Assembly: GCA_946887065.1 (NCBI GenBank) | Contig: CAMPKL010000019.1 | Location: 1-15,796, forward strand | Source: an uncultured Bryobacterales bacterium | Lineage (GTDB): Bacteria; Acidobacteriota; Terriglobia; Bryobacterales; UBA6623 | Reading direction: 5' to 3' | DNA length: 15,796 nucleotides | In this document: piece by piece, positions 1 through 7,383 of the stretch | How positions within the stretch are numbered: position 1 is the stretch's first letter | Layout of the letters: every line of letters begins with the position of its first letter | Position numbers and translations under genes: made by a program | The notes under the pieces: generated by a model | What the model was told of the DNA's origin: nothing | Database searches by the model: none | The model's input: the letters and a program-made list of their open reading frames with translations, nothing else

Positions 1-880
1 ACACAAGCACCGGCGTGCCGTCGGCAACCATCACGAGCGTCTTGATGTGCGAAGTCGTCGGGAGGCCATCGAAGCCGGCGACTTCTTGAATCGTTTTCTT
101 GCCGGGGGTGTCGAATTCCTCGGGAGGGTTCTCGCCCGGCTCGTCTTCGGGCGCCGGCTTGGGCCGCGCCACGGCCTTCTCGATATTGGCGGCGTAGCCA
201 GAAGCGGCGCATTCCACCACCCAGTCCTCGCCCGCGTCCGAAGGCGCCACGAACTCGTGCGATTCGCTGCCGCCCATGGCGCCCGAATGCGCTTCCACGG
301 GCAAGTAGTCGAGGCCGCAACGAGTGAAGATCCGGCAATAGGCGCCGTAGTGCTTCTGGTAACTCTCGTCGAGTCCGGCTGCGTCCAGGTCAAAGGAATA
401 GGAATCCTTCATCGTGAAGCGCCGTACGCGCATCAGGCCGCCCTTAGGGCGCGGCTCGTCCCGGAACTTCGCCTGGATTTGGTACCAGATCTGAGGCAAT
501 TGCTTGTAGGAACGCAACTCGCCTTTGGCCAGCCAAGTCATGACCTCTTCTTCGGTCATCCCCAGGCACAGATCGCGGCCCCAGCGATCCTGCAAGCGGA
601 ACATGTCGTGGCCGATCGAGTCCCATCGACCGCTCTCCTGCCACAACTCGGCCGGATGGACCTCGGGCGTATAAACTTCCTGCGCTCCGATGCCGTCCAT
701 CTCTTCGCGGATGATCCGTTCGATCTTGTTCAGAGACCTCTTCGCCAGATAGAGATAACAGTAAAAACCGGCAGACAACTGGCGAACATAACCGGCGCGC
801 AGCAACAGCTTATGGCTGATGACTTCAGCTTCGGCCGGTGCGTCGCGGAGAGTCGGGATAAACAGACGGCTCCAACGCAT
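1..880 (-). CDS. proS: Prolyl-tRNA synthetase, N-terminal part (cut by window edge)
   Basis: Class II aminoacyl-tRNA synthetase that charges tRNA-Pro with proline in the cytoplasm. About 293 residues are visible and the reading frame runs off the left edge without a stop. It begins [13 protein letters not shown] and has the MTEEE stretch at residues 108-112, the class II motif 2 FRDE at 139-142, and KDSYSFD soon after. From about residue 200 the bacterial-type insertion (editing) domain starts, seen as a low-complexity [13 protein letters not shown] linker followed by [12 protein letters not shown] and HIKTLVMV. This marks the long bacterial ProS type rather than the short archaeal/eukaryotic-like type. 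The start is the ATG whose complement lies at 878-880; no strong ribosome binding site precedes it. It is transcribed away from the glycosyltransferase gene. The C-terminal half (rest of the editing domain, motif 3, anticodon-binding domain) lies outside the window. Identity is very secure from sequence. Confidence 0.96.
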   Translation of the reverse strand, partial: MRWSRLFIPTLRDAPAEAEVISHKLLLRAGYVRQLSAGFYCYLYLAKRSLNKIERIIREEMDGIGAQEVYTPEVHPAELWQESGRWDSIGHDMFRLQDRWGRDLCLGMTEEEVMTWLAKGELRSYKQLPQIWYQIQAKFRDEPRPKGGLMRVRRFTMKDSYSFDLDAAGLDESYQKHYGAYCRIFTRCGLDYLPVEAHSGAMGGSESHEFVAPSDAGEDWVVECAASGYAANIEKAVARPKPAPEDEPGENPPEEFDTPGKKTIQEVAGFDGLPTTSHIKTLVMVADGTPVLV

Positions 881-1031
881 AAGGGGTGAAAGTAACTGTC
901 CTGAGGTGCGGTCAAGTGACCGTAAACTGTTGATTCTAGCATGGTAAGATTGGCCCAGACGCTACGGTTGGCCGGTTCGTAGAACCACGAATCGAAGGTC
1001 GCCTTGGTCATGAACGGCGAAGTTTTCGACA
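881..1031. other. Divergent intergenic region between proS and the glycosyltransferase gene
   Basis: These 151 nt must hold the 5' signals for proS (minus) and for the glycosyltransferase (plus). On the minus strand TAGAAT (938 to 933) resembles a -10 box and would give a leader of about 45 nt for proS, but I cannot find a good -35 at the right spacing. A small perfect palindrome, GGTTC-gta-GAACC, lies at 974-986 and could be an operator or chance. A minus-strand reading frame crosses the region but runs out of frame into proS and looks like no known protein. Confidence 0.35.
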
Positions 1032-2159
1032 ATGAGAATCGGAATCGATATCCGCCGCGCCGGCGGATTCGGCGTTGGCACCTATACCAAGAACTTGGTG
1101 CGCTCGCTGGGGCGCGTCGGCGCCGGCCATGAATTCGTGCTGCTTGGGCGCCGCGAGCACCTGCAGCACTTAGGCGAGCTCCCCGCGAACTTTTCTTTCG
1201 AACCGTATGAGCGCCGCTACGACGCGCCGAGAAGTCACCTGACCTACGGTTTCGCGCTCCGCCGGCTCGGCCTCGACACGCTGCACGTCCCGCACCGCTG
1301 GGTTCCCTTGTCCGCTCCGCGACCGTACGTAGCCACGTTGCACGATCTCAATAACATTCTGTTCCCCACAGCGGGAGGATCCAAGTTCAAGGAGAATCTA
1401 ACCATCTCCGCCTTGCGCAGGGGCCTTGATCGGGCAGCGAAGGTCATCACCGTATCGAACGCGACCAGACAGGATGCGGTGAAGCGGCTAAGGCTGCGGG
1501 AGAGTAATTTGGAGGTCGTTTATGATGCCGTCGACGATCAAGTCGCCCAACCGGTGACCGACGGCGAACGGCAGCGCACGTTGGAACGTTACTCGATCGC
1601 CGACCCGTTTGTACTTTACGCGGGCCGCATTCAGGTTCACAAGAACCTGCCCCGTTTGATCGACGCATTCGCCGTCGTGAAGGCCCAGTTGGAGAATCAT
1701 TGGAAGCTCCACAGCGTCAAATTAATCATCATCGGCGACGATATCGGCGCCCTTCCTGAGGTTCGGCACGCCGTGTTGCGCACGCGCGTCCAGGATTGCG
1801 TTCGCTTTCTTGGCTTCGTCCCGATTGAGACGCTTCGAGTCTTCTACGCATCGGCCGAGGCTTTCGTTTTCCCGTCGCTTTACGAAGGGTTCGGCATGGC
1901 GCCTTTGGAGGCTATGGCGCATGGGACTCCGGTCGTCACCTCCAACGTGTCCTCGTTGCCCGAGGCCGCCGGCGGGGCCGCGGAACTGGTGAACCCGGAA
2001 AACGTGTTCGATATAGCCAAGGGCCTGCGGCGGGTTCTGGTCGATGACGATCATCGCGCGCTGCTGCGCGAGCGCGGCACGCAGCGGGTGAAGGCGTTCA
2101 GTTGGGATAAATCGGCAAAACGAGTGCTGGAGATCTATTCGGAAGTGACCCAGCGGTGA
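1032..2159 (+). CDS. GT4-family glycosyltransferase (GT-B fold)
   Basis: Predicted cytoplasmic transferase moving a sugar from a nucleotide-sugar donor to a cell-surface glycan or lipid-linked acceptor. The 375-residue length is usual for family GT4. The N-terminal domain (about 1-185) starts MRIGIDIRRAGGFGVGTYTKNL, with the glycine-rich loop and the helix that contacts the acceptor. The C-terminal domain has AGRIQVHKN with R199 and K204, which in the family contact the donor phosphates, then LIIIGDD, and an E-x7-E motif E285 to E293 within YEGFGMAPLEAMA. The first codons match the family start, so ATG 1032 is chosen, although no clear Shine-Dalgarno is visible. It is followed 37 nt later by lepB and then manC. 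Because manC supplies GDP-mannose, a mannosyltransferase role is a reasonable inference, but the donor cannot be read from the sequence. Confidence 0.88.
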   Translation: MRIGIDIRRAGGFGVGTYTKNLVRSLGRVGAGHEFVLLGRREHLQHLGELPANFSFEPYERRYDAPRSHLTYGFALRRLGLDTLHVPHRWVPLSAPRPYVATLHDLNNILFPTAGGSKFKENLTISALRRGLDRAAKVITVSNATRQDAVKRLRLRESNLEVVYDAVDDQVAQPVTDGERQRTLERYSIADPFVLYAGRIQVHKNLPRLIDAFAVVKAQLENHWKLHSVKLIIIGDDIGALPEVRHAVLRTRVQDCVRFLGFVPIETLRVFYASAEAFVFPSLYEGFGMAPLEAMAHGTPVVTSNVSSLPEAAGGAAELVNPENVFDIAKGLRRVLVDDDHRALLRERGTQRVKAFSWDKSAKRVLEIYSEVTQR

Positions 2160-2196
2160 GCGGTTGGGCTGACCCGTGAAGAGCTAAACTACAAAG

Positions 2197-2982
2197 GTGC
2201 CAGTAGAAGAGCAGACGCCCGACACCAAGCCGGCGGAACCGGCCCCGAAGAAGGAAGAGTCGGCGGCCCGCGGCATCATCGCCGAATGGACCGTGACGAT
2301 TCTGCTGCTGCTTTTCGGCACCACCACGCTTGTCCAGGCATTCGTCATCCCGACCGGTTCGATGGAAGACTCGCTGCTCATCGGCGATCACTTGCTGGTC
2401 GATAAGTTAGCCTACGCGCCCTCCGATCCGGTGGCCGAGCGGTTGCTGCCCTATTTGGACGTACAACGCGGCGACATCATCGTCTTTCGTTACCCGGTCG
2501 ATCTGTCCCAGACTTTCGTGAAACGCGTGATCGGGGTACCAGGCGATCGAATCCATATCGTCAACAAACAGGTTTGGGTCAACGGCAAGGAAATCGAAGA
2601 GCCCTACGTGATCCATAAATCGGACTACATCGAGTACTACCGGGATAACTTCCCATCTCCGCCGAACGGTCAGGTCTATCCGCAGGCGATCGAGATGCTG
2701 GAGCGCAACGTCTCAGGCGGAGATGTCGTCGTGCCCGATGGCGCCTACTTCGCCATGGGCGACAATCGCGATCATTCTCTCGATAGCCGCTACTGGGGTT
2801 TCGTACCGCGTGAGAACATCATCGGCAAGCCGCTGATCATCTATTGGTCTTACGACGCACCAACGGAGCAATTTTCGGGGATTTCTCCGGCTCACTTGCG
2901 TGACCTGATGTTCAACTTCTTCTCCAAAACTCGTTGGGCGCGCACGTTCCACCTGATTCACCCGTACGAACTGGAGCGATGA
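2197..2982 (+). CDS. lepB: Signal peptidase I
   Basis: Membrane-anchored serine protease (S26 family) that removes signal peptides from exported proteins on the outer face of the cytoplasmic membrane. The 261 residues contain an acidic/proline-rich cytoplasmic N-terminus (about 1-28), one membrane helix (about 29-50), then the catalytic domain. Catalytic Ser55 is in PTGSMEDSL (box B), and the general-base Lys109 is in FVKRVIGVPGD (box D). GDNRDHSLDSRYWG at 188-201 is box E, which marks this as a true type I signal peptidase. The start must be GTG 2197: an in-frame TAA lies 12 nt upstream and the next ATG is inside the active site. Only weak AAAG sequence precedes it. The stop overlaps the manC start by 4 nt (ATGA), so the two are translationally coupled. 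Only one membrane helix is obvious. Confidence 0.95.
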   Translation: MPVEEQTPDTKPAEPAPKKEESAARGIIAEWTVTILLLLFGTTTLVQAFVIPTGSMEDSLLIGDHLLVDKLAYAPSDPVAERLLPYLDVQRGDIIVFRYPVDLSQTFVKRVIGVPGDRIHIVNKQVWVNGKEIEEPYVIHKSDYIEYYRDNFPSPPNGQVYPQAIEMLERNVSGGDVVVPDGAYFAMGDNRDHSLDSRYWGFVPRENIIGKPLIIYWSYDAPTEQFSGISPAHLRDLMFNFFSKTRWARTFHLIHPYELER

Positions 2983-4058
2983 GCGAATCGCCCTTTCATG
3001 CCGTGATATTGGCGGGGGGCCGGGGCACCCGATTCTGGCCTCGCAGCCGCAAGAAGACGCCGAAGCAGCTGTTGCCTTTCCACGGCAGTGCGTCTTTGCT
3101 GCAAGAAACCGTTGTCCGGCTGGCTCCGCTGATTCCTCCGGAACGTATCTGGATTCTGACCAACGACATCTTGGCCCCAGCGATCCGCCGCCAGTTGCCG
3201 AATGTGCCGCGCCATCAAGTGATTGCCGAGCCGGTGCAACGCAACACCGCGCCGGCCATCGCTCTCGCCGCGCGTTTGATCCTTCAGCAAGATCCCTCCG
3301 CGGTCATGGGCGTGTTCCCTTCGGATCACTTGATCGCCCAGCCGAAGCCTTTCCTGCAGGTCTTATCGCGAGCCGTCCGCGCCGCGCAGAACGATGCACT
3401 GGTCGTGTTGGGGCTCGAACCGCGCTGGCCCGAAACGGGCTATGGCTATATCGAGTTCCCCAAGGGGACGAAACCGGGCAGCGCCGCAGCGATTCCCGTC
3501 AAACGGTTTCGCGAAAAGCCCGACAAGACGGCCGCTATACGCTTCGTCAAGGCCGGCCATTTCTTTTGGAACAGCGGGATGTTCGTCTGGAAGGCGCGGG
3601 TCATCGAGGCGGCGATCCAAAGGCTATTGCCCAAAACCGCCGCGGCGTTGTCGACGCTGCCCAACTACAGCTCCCGCTCTTTCCGGGCGAGACTACGCTG
3701 CGCCTACCCCCAGTGCGACGATATTTCGATCGACTATGGGGTCCTGGAGCACGCCGGCAACATCGTCGGATTCGCCTGCAAGGACTTCGGTTGGAACGAC
3801 ATCGGCAGCTGGCAAGCGGCCTACGAGCTGGGAACCAAAAATCTCGCCGGCAACGTGGTGCGTTCTCCTATCGAAGCTCTCGACGCAACCGGCAATTATG
3901 TCGATGCAGCGGGCAAGTTCGTGGCCCTGGTCGGGGTTCATGATCTGGTTGTGGTCGACACGCCCGACGCGCTGCTCATCTGTCCGCGTTCCGAGGCCCA
4001 GAAGGTTTCCGCGCTCGTCAAAGCCCTCGAATTAGCTGGATGGGATTCGCTGCTCTAG
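2979..4058 (+). CDS. manC: Mannose-1-phosphate guanylyltransferase (short form)
   Basis: Converts mannose-1-phosphate and GTP to GDP-mannose, the donor for mannosylated glycans and the precursor of GDP-fucose and GDP-rhamnose. The 359 residues are only the nucleotidyltransferase domain, without the fused phosphomannose isomerase cupin of long ManC/AlgA enzymes. Evidence includes the signature GGRGTRFWPRSRKKTPKQ (13-30) near the N-terminus, then NTAPAIALAA, FPSDHLI, a sugar-binding FFWNSGMFVW segment, DISIDYGVLEH, and FGWNDIGSW. ATG 2979 is chosen because its ATGA overlaps the lepB stop and because MSESPFHAVILAGG fits the family start. An in-frame ATG 45 nt upstream would add residues not expected in the family. 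The last 27 nt overlap the convergent rsmA gene. Together with the glycosyltransferase two genes upstream it suggests local synthesis of a mannose-containing glycan. The preference for mannose rather than another hexose phosphate is from family resemblance. Confidence 0.93.
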   Translation: MSESPFHAVILAGGRGTRFWPRSRKKTPKQLLPFHGSASLLQETVVRLAPLIPPERIWILTNDILAPAIRRQLPNVPRHQVIAEPVQRNTAPAIALAARLILQQDPSAVMGVFPSDHLIAQPKPFLQVLSRAVRAAQNDALVVLGLEPRWPETGYGYIEFPKGTKPGSAAAIPVKRFREKPDKTAAIRFVKAGHFFWNSGMFVWKARVIEAAIQRLLPKTAAALSTLPNYSSRSFRARLRCAYPQCDDISIDYGVLEHAGNIVGFACKDFGWNDIGSWQAAYELGTKNLAGNVVRSPIEALDATGNYVDAAGKFVALVGVHDLVVVDTPDALLICPRSEAQKVSALVKALELAGWDSLL

Positions 4059-4832
4059 ACGCTCCCACAGGCCGCGCAACTCTTCCACATCCAATTGCTG
4101 GGCGCGCAGTCCCGCCTCGGGTTCGGCGCCGACGGCCGCCTTCTCGTAGAGGACTCCTAAGTTATTGAGCAGCGTCTTGCGCGGATGCCGAAATGCCGCC
4201 TCCAAGAACTTCACGAACGCCGGGTCCGGCGTGCCGTGAGCCCGAGTGGTGAGACGAATCACCGCCGACTGAACGCGAGGCGGCGGGCTAAAGGCGCCCG
4301 GCGGGACTTGGAAGAGAATTTCGGGATCGGACTGCATACGCGTCAGCGCGCTCAAGTAGGCGTAGTCGCGCGAGCCCTTGCGGGCCGCGATCCTTTGGGC
4401 CGTCTCCAACTGAACGAGGAATACCGCCCGCTCGAAGCTGCGGCCCGCAGCCAGGACTCGCCGGATGATGGGAGACGTGATGTAGTAGGGCAGATTGCCC
4501 GCCAGCACCGCCGCCTCTCCCTGGGCCAAGGCCCCAAGATCCACGTTGAGAATGTCGTCCTCGATCAATTGAAAGCGGGGTTCCGCGGCAAACTCCTCGC
4601 GGAGCCGGCCTGCCAAATAGGCGTCCAATTCCACGGCCCGCACCCGTGCGCCCGCCGCCAGCAGCCGCCTCGTCAGCGCGCCTTGGCCGGGGCCTATTTC
4701 GACGACAAGTTGATTCTTATCAAACGCGAGCGCGGCGACGATACGATCGAGAACTTGCTGATCGTGGAGAAAGTGCTGGCCTAGCCGAGGGCGCGGTCCG
4801 CGCGTGGCGGTGAACTTCCTGCCGGAAGGCAC
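4032..4832 (-). CDS. rsmA: 16S rRNA dimethyladenosine transferase
   Basis: RsmA/KsgA dimethylates the two adjacent adenines near the 3' end of 16S rRNA (A1518 and A1519 in E. coli numbering) late in small-subunit assembly, using S-adenosylmethionine. The 266 residues are normal length. LGQHFLHDQQVLDRIV (17-32) is the family N-terminus, VVEIGPGQGALT (43-54) is SAM motif I, and the acidic end of beta-2 is VELD (67-70). NLPYYITSP (113-121) is the catalytic NLPY motif, and PPGAFSPPPRVQSAV is the family signature further on. The start is GTG 4832, immediately after the TGA of the anti-sigma gene (zero-nt gap), with GAAGGG just upstream inside that gene. It is the third gene of a sigma/anti-sigma/rsmA operon, an unusual neighbourhood for a ribosome biogenesis gene. 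Its 3' end overlaps manC on the other strand by 27 nt. Confidence 0.96.
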   Translation of the reverse strand: MPSGRKFTATRGPRPRLGQHFLHDQQVLDRIVAALAFDKNQLVVEIGPGQGALTRRLLAAGARVRAVELDAYLAGRLREEFAAEPRFQLIEDDILNVDLGALAQGEAAVLAGNLPYYITSPIIRRVLAAGRSFERAVFLVQLETAQRIAARKGSRDYAYLSALTRMQSDPEILFQVPPGAFSPPPRVQSAVIRLTTRAHGTPDPAFVKFLEAAFRHPRKTLLNNLGVLYEKAAVGAEPEAGLRAQQLDVEELRGLWERLEQRIPSS

Positions 4833-5498
4833 TCAACCCTTCACGGTCCTGAATGTGATGACTACGCGGCCCAGCACGGGTTGACCGAAAAATGTCGCCG
4901 GCTCAAACTCCGCCAACAAAAGGGATTGGGCGATCTCTACTCTCAACTCCACGTTATCGCGTTGGTCTTCGGGCAGCTGGAAGTCGTACATCTTGCCGCG
5001 GGTGTCGATATAGACCAAGACATCCGTGTCTTCGCTAAAGGGGAATAGCTCCTTGGCCTCCAGCGTTGGGCTGCTAACCAGACCCTTCGTCAAGTAAGTG
5101 ACCGGAATATCGTCGTTGGCCTCGACCGGCAACGTCCACAAGGCGGGCATGACCATGCCGAACAAAAGGACAGCGGCCAGGGACCCGCCAACGGTGCGAA
5201 TCGCCATGGGGCGCAGACCTTCTCGCAGGGCCGATCTCAATCGCCCCATTCTCCATTGCCACGGGTTGCCTCGAGCGAGCTCGATCGAGATCGCCGCCCG
5301 CAGCTGCGTGGCCAATGTCGAAGGGGGCTCGGGCTTAGCCAAAAGTCTCAGCGGCGACCATGCCGCTTCCATCGATTCCGCATCACGCAAGCACGAAGGA
5401 CAAACCTGCAGGTGCAGCCGCGTTACCAAACGCGCGATACCTGTCAGCTCCCCATCTGAATATGCGGACAATCGTTGCTGTATCCAGGAGCAGTGCAT
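4833..5498 (-). CDS. Zinc-finger (ZAS-type) membrane anti-sigma factor
   Basis: Predicted to bind and silence the ECF sigma factor encoded just upstream until a signal releases it. The 221-residue protein has an N-terminal cytoplasmic domain with H29-x3-C33-x2-C36, the hallmark of zinc-binding anti-sigma factors; C3 (or H2) is the natural fourth ligand. One membrane helix follows at about 101-121 (GGSLAAVLLFGMVMPALW). Residues 124-221 would then be periplasmic. Their last 30 residues (LLAEFEPATFFGQPV then VVITFR) resemble the C-terminal domain of TonB-like proteins, where F-x-PA-x-x-x-G-x-PV is typical. That resemblance is by eye. Start ATG 5498 has GGAG 8 nt upstream inside the sigma gene, which ends only 5 nt before. 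rsmA starts directly after its stop. The anti-sigma role rests on motif plus position; the signal is unknown. Confidence 0.85.
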   Translation of the reverse strand: MHCSWIQQRLSAYSDGELTGIARLVTRLHLQVCPSCLRDAESMEAAWSPLRLLAKPEPPSTLATQLRAAISIELARGNPWQWRMGRLRSALREGLRPMAIRTVGGSLAAVLLFGMVMPALWTLPVEANDDIPVTYLTKGLVSSPTLEAKELFPFSEDTDVLVYIDTRGKMYDFQLPEDQRDNVELRVEIAQSLLLAEFEPATFFGQPVLGRVVITFRTVKG

Positions 5499-5503
5499 GA
5501 CCT

Positions 5504-6154
5504 TTACTCCGTCGTCGTCTGCAACCGGACGCCGCTCAAGGCCCCGGATAGGCGCCGCTGCAGCGCGGTTCTTAACGCTTCTCTACCACGTAGAATCCTT
5601 GACTTCACAGTTCCCAGCGAGATTTCCAAGGACGCGGCGATTTCGCTATAACTCAAACCCTCAAGGTCCCTCATGACGACGGCGGCTCGCAGCCGATCAT
5701 CGATGTCTCGCAACGCTTCTTCGACTAGATCCAGCCGCTCGACATGCTGCAACTGCTCAAACGGGCCTTCCCGCCCGTCGCGGAGCCAGTTCCAGGCCGA
5801 ACCCCATTCGTCGTTCTTGGCCTCGATGGAGACCTCAGACCGGCGATGACGGTTGAACCAGCGGCGGCGATTGGAAGCCTCGTGGACGGCGATGCGATAA
5901 ATCCAGGTCTTGAGCGTGCTGTCGCCCCGGAAGTCGTCGATGTTGCGGAATATCTTGACGAACACTTCCTGAGTAACGTCAGGAGCATCGTCCGGGCAGT
6001 CGAGCAGCCTGTAGACAAAGCCGAATACGGGCTTTTCGTACTTCTCGATGAGTTCGGCGTAGGCTTCCGACTCCCTACACTTCAAGCGTCTCGTGAGACC
6101 CGCTTCCGGGTCGTCGACGGCTTGTTGGCCCAATAGCGAGTCGAGGATGTGCAT
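5504..6154 (-). CDS. ECF (sigma-E-like) RNA polymerase sigma factor
   Basis: Extracytoplasmic-function sigma factor that directs RNA polymerase to stress promoters. The 216 residues contain sigma region 2 (about 28-100), with the YEKPVFGFVYRLL helix, the DAPDVTQEVFVKIFRN core-binding and -10 recognition segment, and LKTWIYRIAVHEASNRRR. After a linker rich in W, D and E, region 4 (about 143-197) has ALRDIDDRLRAAVVMRDLEG and the helix-turn-helix SYSEIAASLEISLGTVKSRILRGREAL. It lacks regions 1 and 3, as expected for ECF factors. Start ATG 6154 follows AAGAG in the leader. The gene is followed by its putative anti-sigma factor (5 nt) and rsmA. A sigma-E-type promoter about 80 nt upstream suggests positive autoregulation. 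Region 2/4 spacing and the anti-sigma partner suggest the RpoE-like ECF group; the exact ECF class is not determined. Confidence 0.94.
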   Translation of the reverse strand: MHILDSLLGQQAVDDPEAGLTRRLKCRESEAYAELIEKYEKPVFGFVYRLLDCPDDAPDVTQEVFVKIFRNIDDFRGDSTLKTWIYRIAVHEASNRRRWFNRHRRSEVSIEAKNDEWGSAWNWLRDGREGPFEQLQHVERLDLVEEALRDIDDRLRAAVVMRDLEGLSYSEIAASLEISLGTVKSRILRGREALRTALQRRLSGALSGVRLQTTTE

Positions 6155-6232
6155 CAGCTCTTACCGAACTGCCTATAGCCTATCAGCCGCCTCGTTCCCC
6201 GGCAAATAGCAGCCAAGAGTTTCATCGTCAGG

Positions 6233-6261
6233 ATAGACACCGGCGACGGGGCGAAAGTTCC
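6233..6261 (-). promoter_or_regulatory. Candidate ECF/sigma-E-type promoter of the sigma operon
   Basis: Read on the minus strand, GGAACTTT (6261 to 6254) is followed by a 16-nt spacer and TCTAT (6237 to 6233). This closely matches the RpoE-type consensus of GGAACTT, about 16 nt, then TCTnA. Transcription would start near 6226, giving a leader of roughly 70 nt before the sigma ATG at 6154. I saw no second copy of the -35 motif with a proper -10 elsewhere in the window. A small TTCC-cc-GGAA inverted repeat (6258-6267) overlaps the -35. Confidence 0.72.
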
Positions 6262-6314
6262 CCGGAATCGCGTGCAGACCAAGTGCTTAAATCTAAATTA
6301 AGCGTCCTTACCTA

Positions 6315-6344
6315 TTCACTTTGGCGGACGGCTCTGACTAGAAT
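6315..6344 (+). promoter_or_regulatory. Candidate sigma70-type promoter of the transpeptidase gene
   Basis: TTCACT (6315-6320), an 18-nt spacer and TAGAAT (6339-6344) match the vegetative consensus at 4 of 6 and 5 of 6 bases. The start site would fall near 6351, only a few bases before the ATG at 6355, which would make the message nearly leaderless. No good Shine-Dalgarno is visible, which is at least compatible with that. If real, it rules out an upstream start for the gene. Confidence 0.4.
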
Positions 6345-6354
6345 GGGTGCGTTC

Positions 6355-7383
6355 ATGGCACGCCCCCTTTTCGTGGTCGTCTTAGCTTTGCTGGCAGTCG
6401 CCGCCGTTCAAGCCGAACCGGCGCGCCGCGGGTACACCATGGGGCCTTATGCGGACTCGCCGGCGGGCGATTGGGCCGACGGTGAAGATCCCGTAATCAG
6501 GCGAGCCGCCGTCGACGCCCTGGGACGCCTGAATGGCGCGATCGTGGTCGCCGATGCCGAGACCGGTCAGATCCTCTCGATGGTCAACCAGAAGCTGGCT
6601 CTCTCGGACGGCTACATCCCCTGCTCGACGATCAAGTTGGTCGCGGGCTTGGCCGCGCTCAGCGAAGGTCTTATCGAGCCGGCCGAGAAGGTGTACTTCC
6701 CCGGCGGCTGGTTCATGACCATGGTCCACGGACTGGCGATATCGAACAATGTGCTCTTCGACAAGTTGGGAGAGCGGCTGGGATTCGAGCGGTTTCGCCG
6801 GTACGCGCGCTGGTTCGGATTTGGCGAGAAAGCGGGTTGGAACATCCCCGGTGAGCAGGTCGGCAGCTTCCCGGCCGACGAGCACGACTACGGCGTAGGG
6901 CGCATGACGTCCTTCGGCGACGGAATTTTCGTTACGCCCTTGCAGTTGGCCGCGTTCGTTTCCGCGATCGCCAACGGCGGCTCGCTGTACTACCTGCAGC
7001 ACCCGCAAGAACCGTTGGAAGCGATCGCCCTGGTGCCGCGCTTGAAGAGGCGCCTGGCCATCGGCGACTGGCTCCCTGAGATCGAGCAGGGAATGGCCGA
7101 GGCCGTAAAGACGGGTACCGCAAGGCGGGCCCGAACTTCGGGAACGCCTGTCTGGGGTAAAACCGGCACCTGCAGCTTGAATTCGCAGGGATCGCGTACG
7201 CGCCTTGGTTGGTTTGCTTCCTTCGCGCGGGATGGTGATCGGACGCTGACGATTGTCGTCATGCTGCGAGGCGGCGCATCCATCTCGGGATCGCTTGCTT
7301 CCGAAGTAGCCGGCAGCGTTCTCGAGCGGCTGCGCAGCCCGGAGCGGACGGCTCAACATCCTGCGCTGAAATCTGGCGACTAG
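6355..7383 (+). CDS. Secreted single-domain penicillin-binding transpeptidase
   Basis: Penicillin-binding protein transpeptidase domain, predicted to act on peptidoglycan stem peptides outside the cytoplasmic membrane. From ATG 6355 the protein is 342 residues: a signal peptide or anchor MARPLFVVVLALLAVAAVQA (1-20), then the catalytic domain from about residue 60. The SxxK motif is S91-T-I-K94, the SxN motif is S130-N-N132, and the KTG motif is K269-T-G271 in WGKTGT. The usual PBP family lead-in GAIVVADAETGQILSMVN precedes SxxK. There is no glycosyltransferase or PBP dimerisation domain, so it is shorter than normal class A or B PBPs and could also be a beta-lactam-sensing or class D beta-lactamase-like relative. 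An in-frame ATG at 6343 is a possible start; the frame is open back to 6283, but that part resembles the promoter region. It diverges from the ECF sigma operon, which may link it to envelope stress. Confidence 0.86.
   Translation: MARPLFVVVLALLAVAAVQAEPARRGYTMGPYADSPAGDWADGEDPVIRRAAVDALGRLNGAIVVADAETGQILSMVNQKLALSDGYIPCSTIKLVAGLAALSEGLIEPAEKVYFPGGWFMTMVHGLAISNNVLFDKLGERLGFERFRRYARWFGFGEKAGWNIPGEQVGSFPADEHDYGVGRMTSFGDGIFVTPLQLAAFVSAIANGGSLYYLQHPQEPLEAIALVPRLKRRLAIGDWLPEIEQGMAEAVKTGTARRARTSGTPVWGKTGTCSLNSQGSRTRLGWFASFARDGDRTLTIVVMLRGGASISGSLASEVAGSVLERLRSPERTAQHPALKSGD

Noticed and set aside
47..889. Long plus-strand open frame of 280 codons
   Set aside because: It is the antisense shadow of proS, whose product is recognised in full detail; the translated protein resembles no family.
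974..986. GGTTC-gta-GAACC palindrome between proS and the glycosyltransferase as an operator
   Set aside because: Short, single copy, and not placed on a convincing promoter; chance is likely.
730..1032. Minus-strand 100-codon frame crossing the region upstream of proS
   Set aside because: It runs out of frame into proS, has no ribosome binding site and no recognisable domain.
7108..7119. An earlier KTGTA in the transpeptidase that could be a second KTG active-site motif
   Set aside because: It lies in the segment before the true motif, where PBPs usually have an EGTG/EGTA-like turn; WGKTGT at 7153-7170 is the catalytic one.
6382..7359. Minus-strand 325-codon frame
   Set aside because: Shadow of the transpeptidase gene, rich in R, Q and G with no domain; the plus strand has all three PBP motifs.
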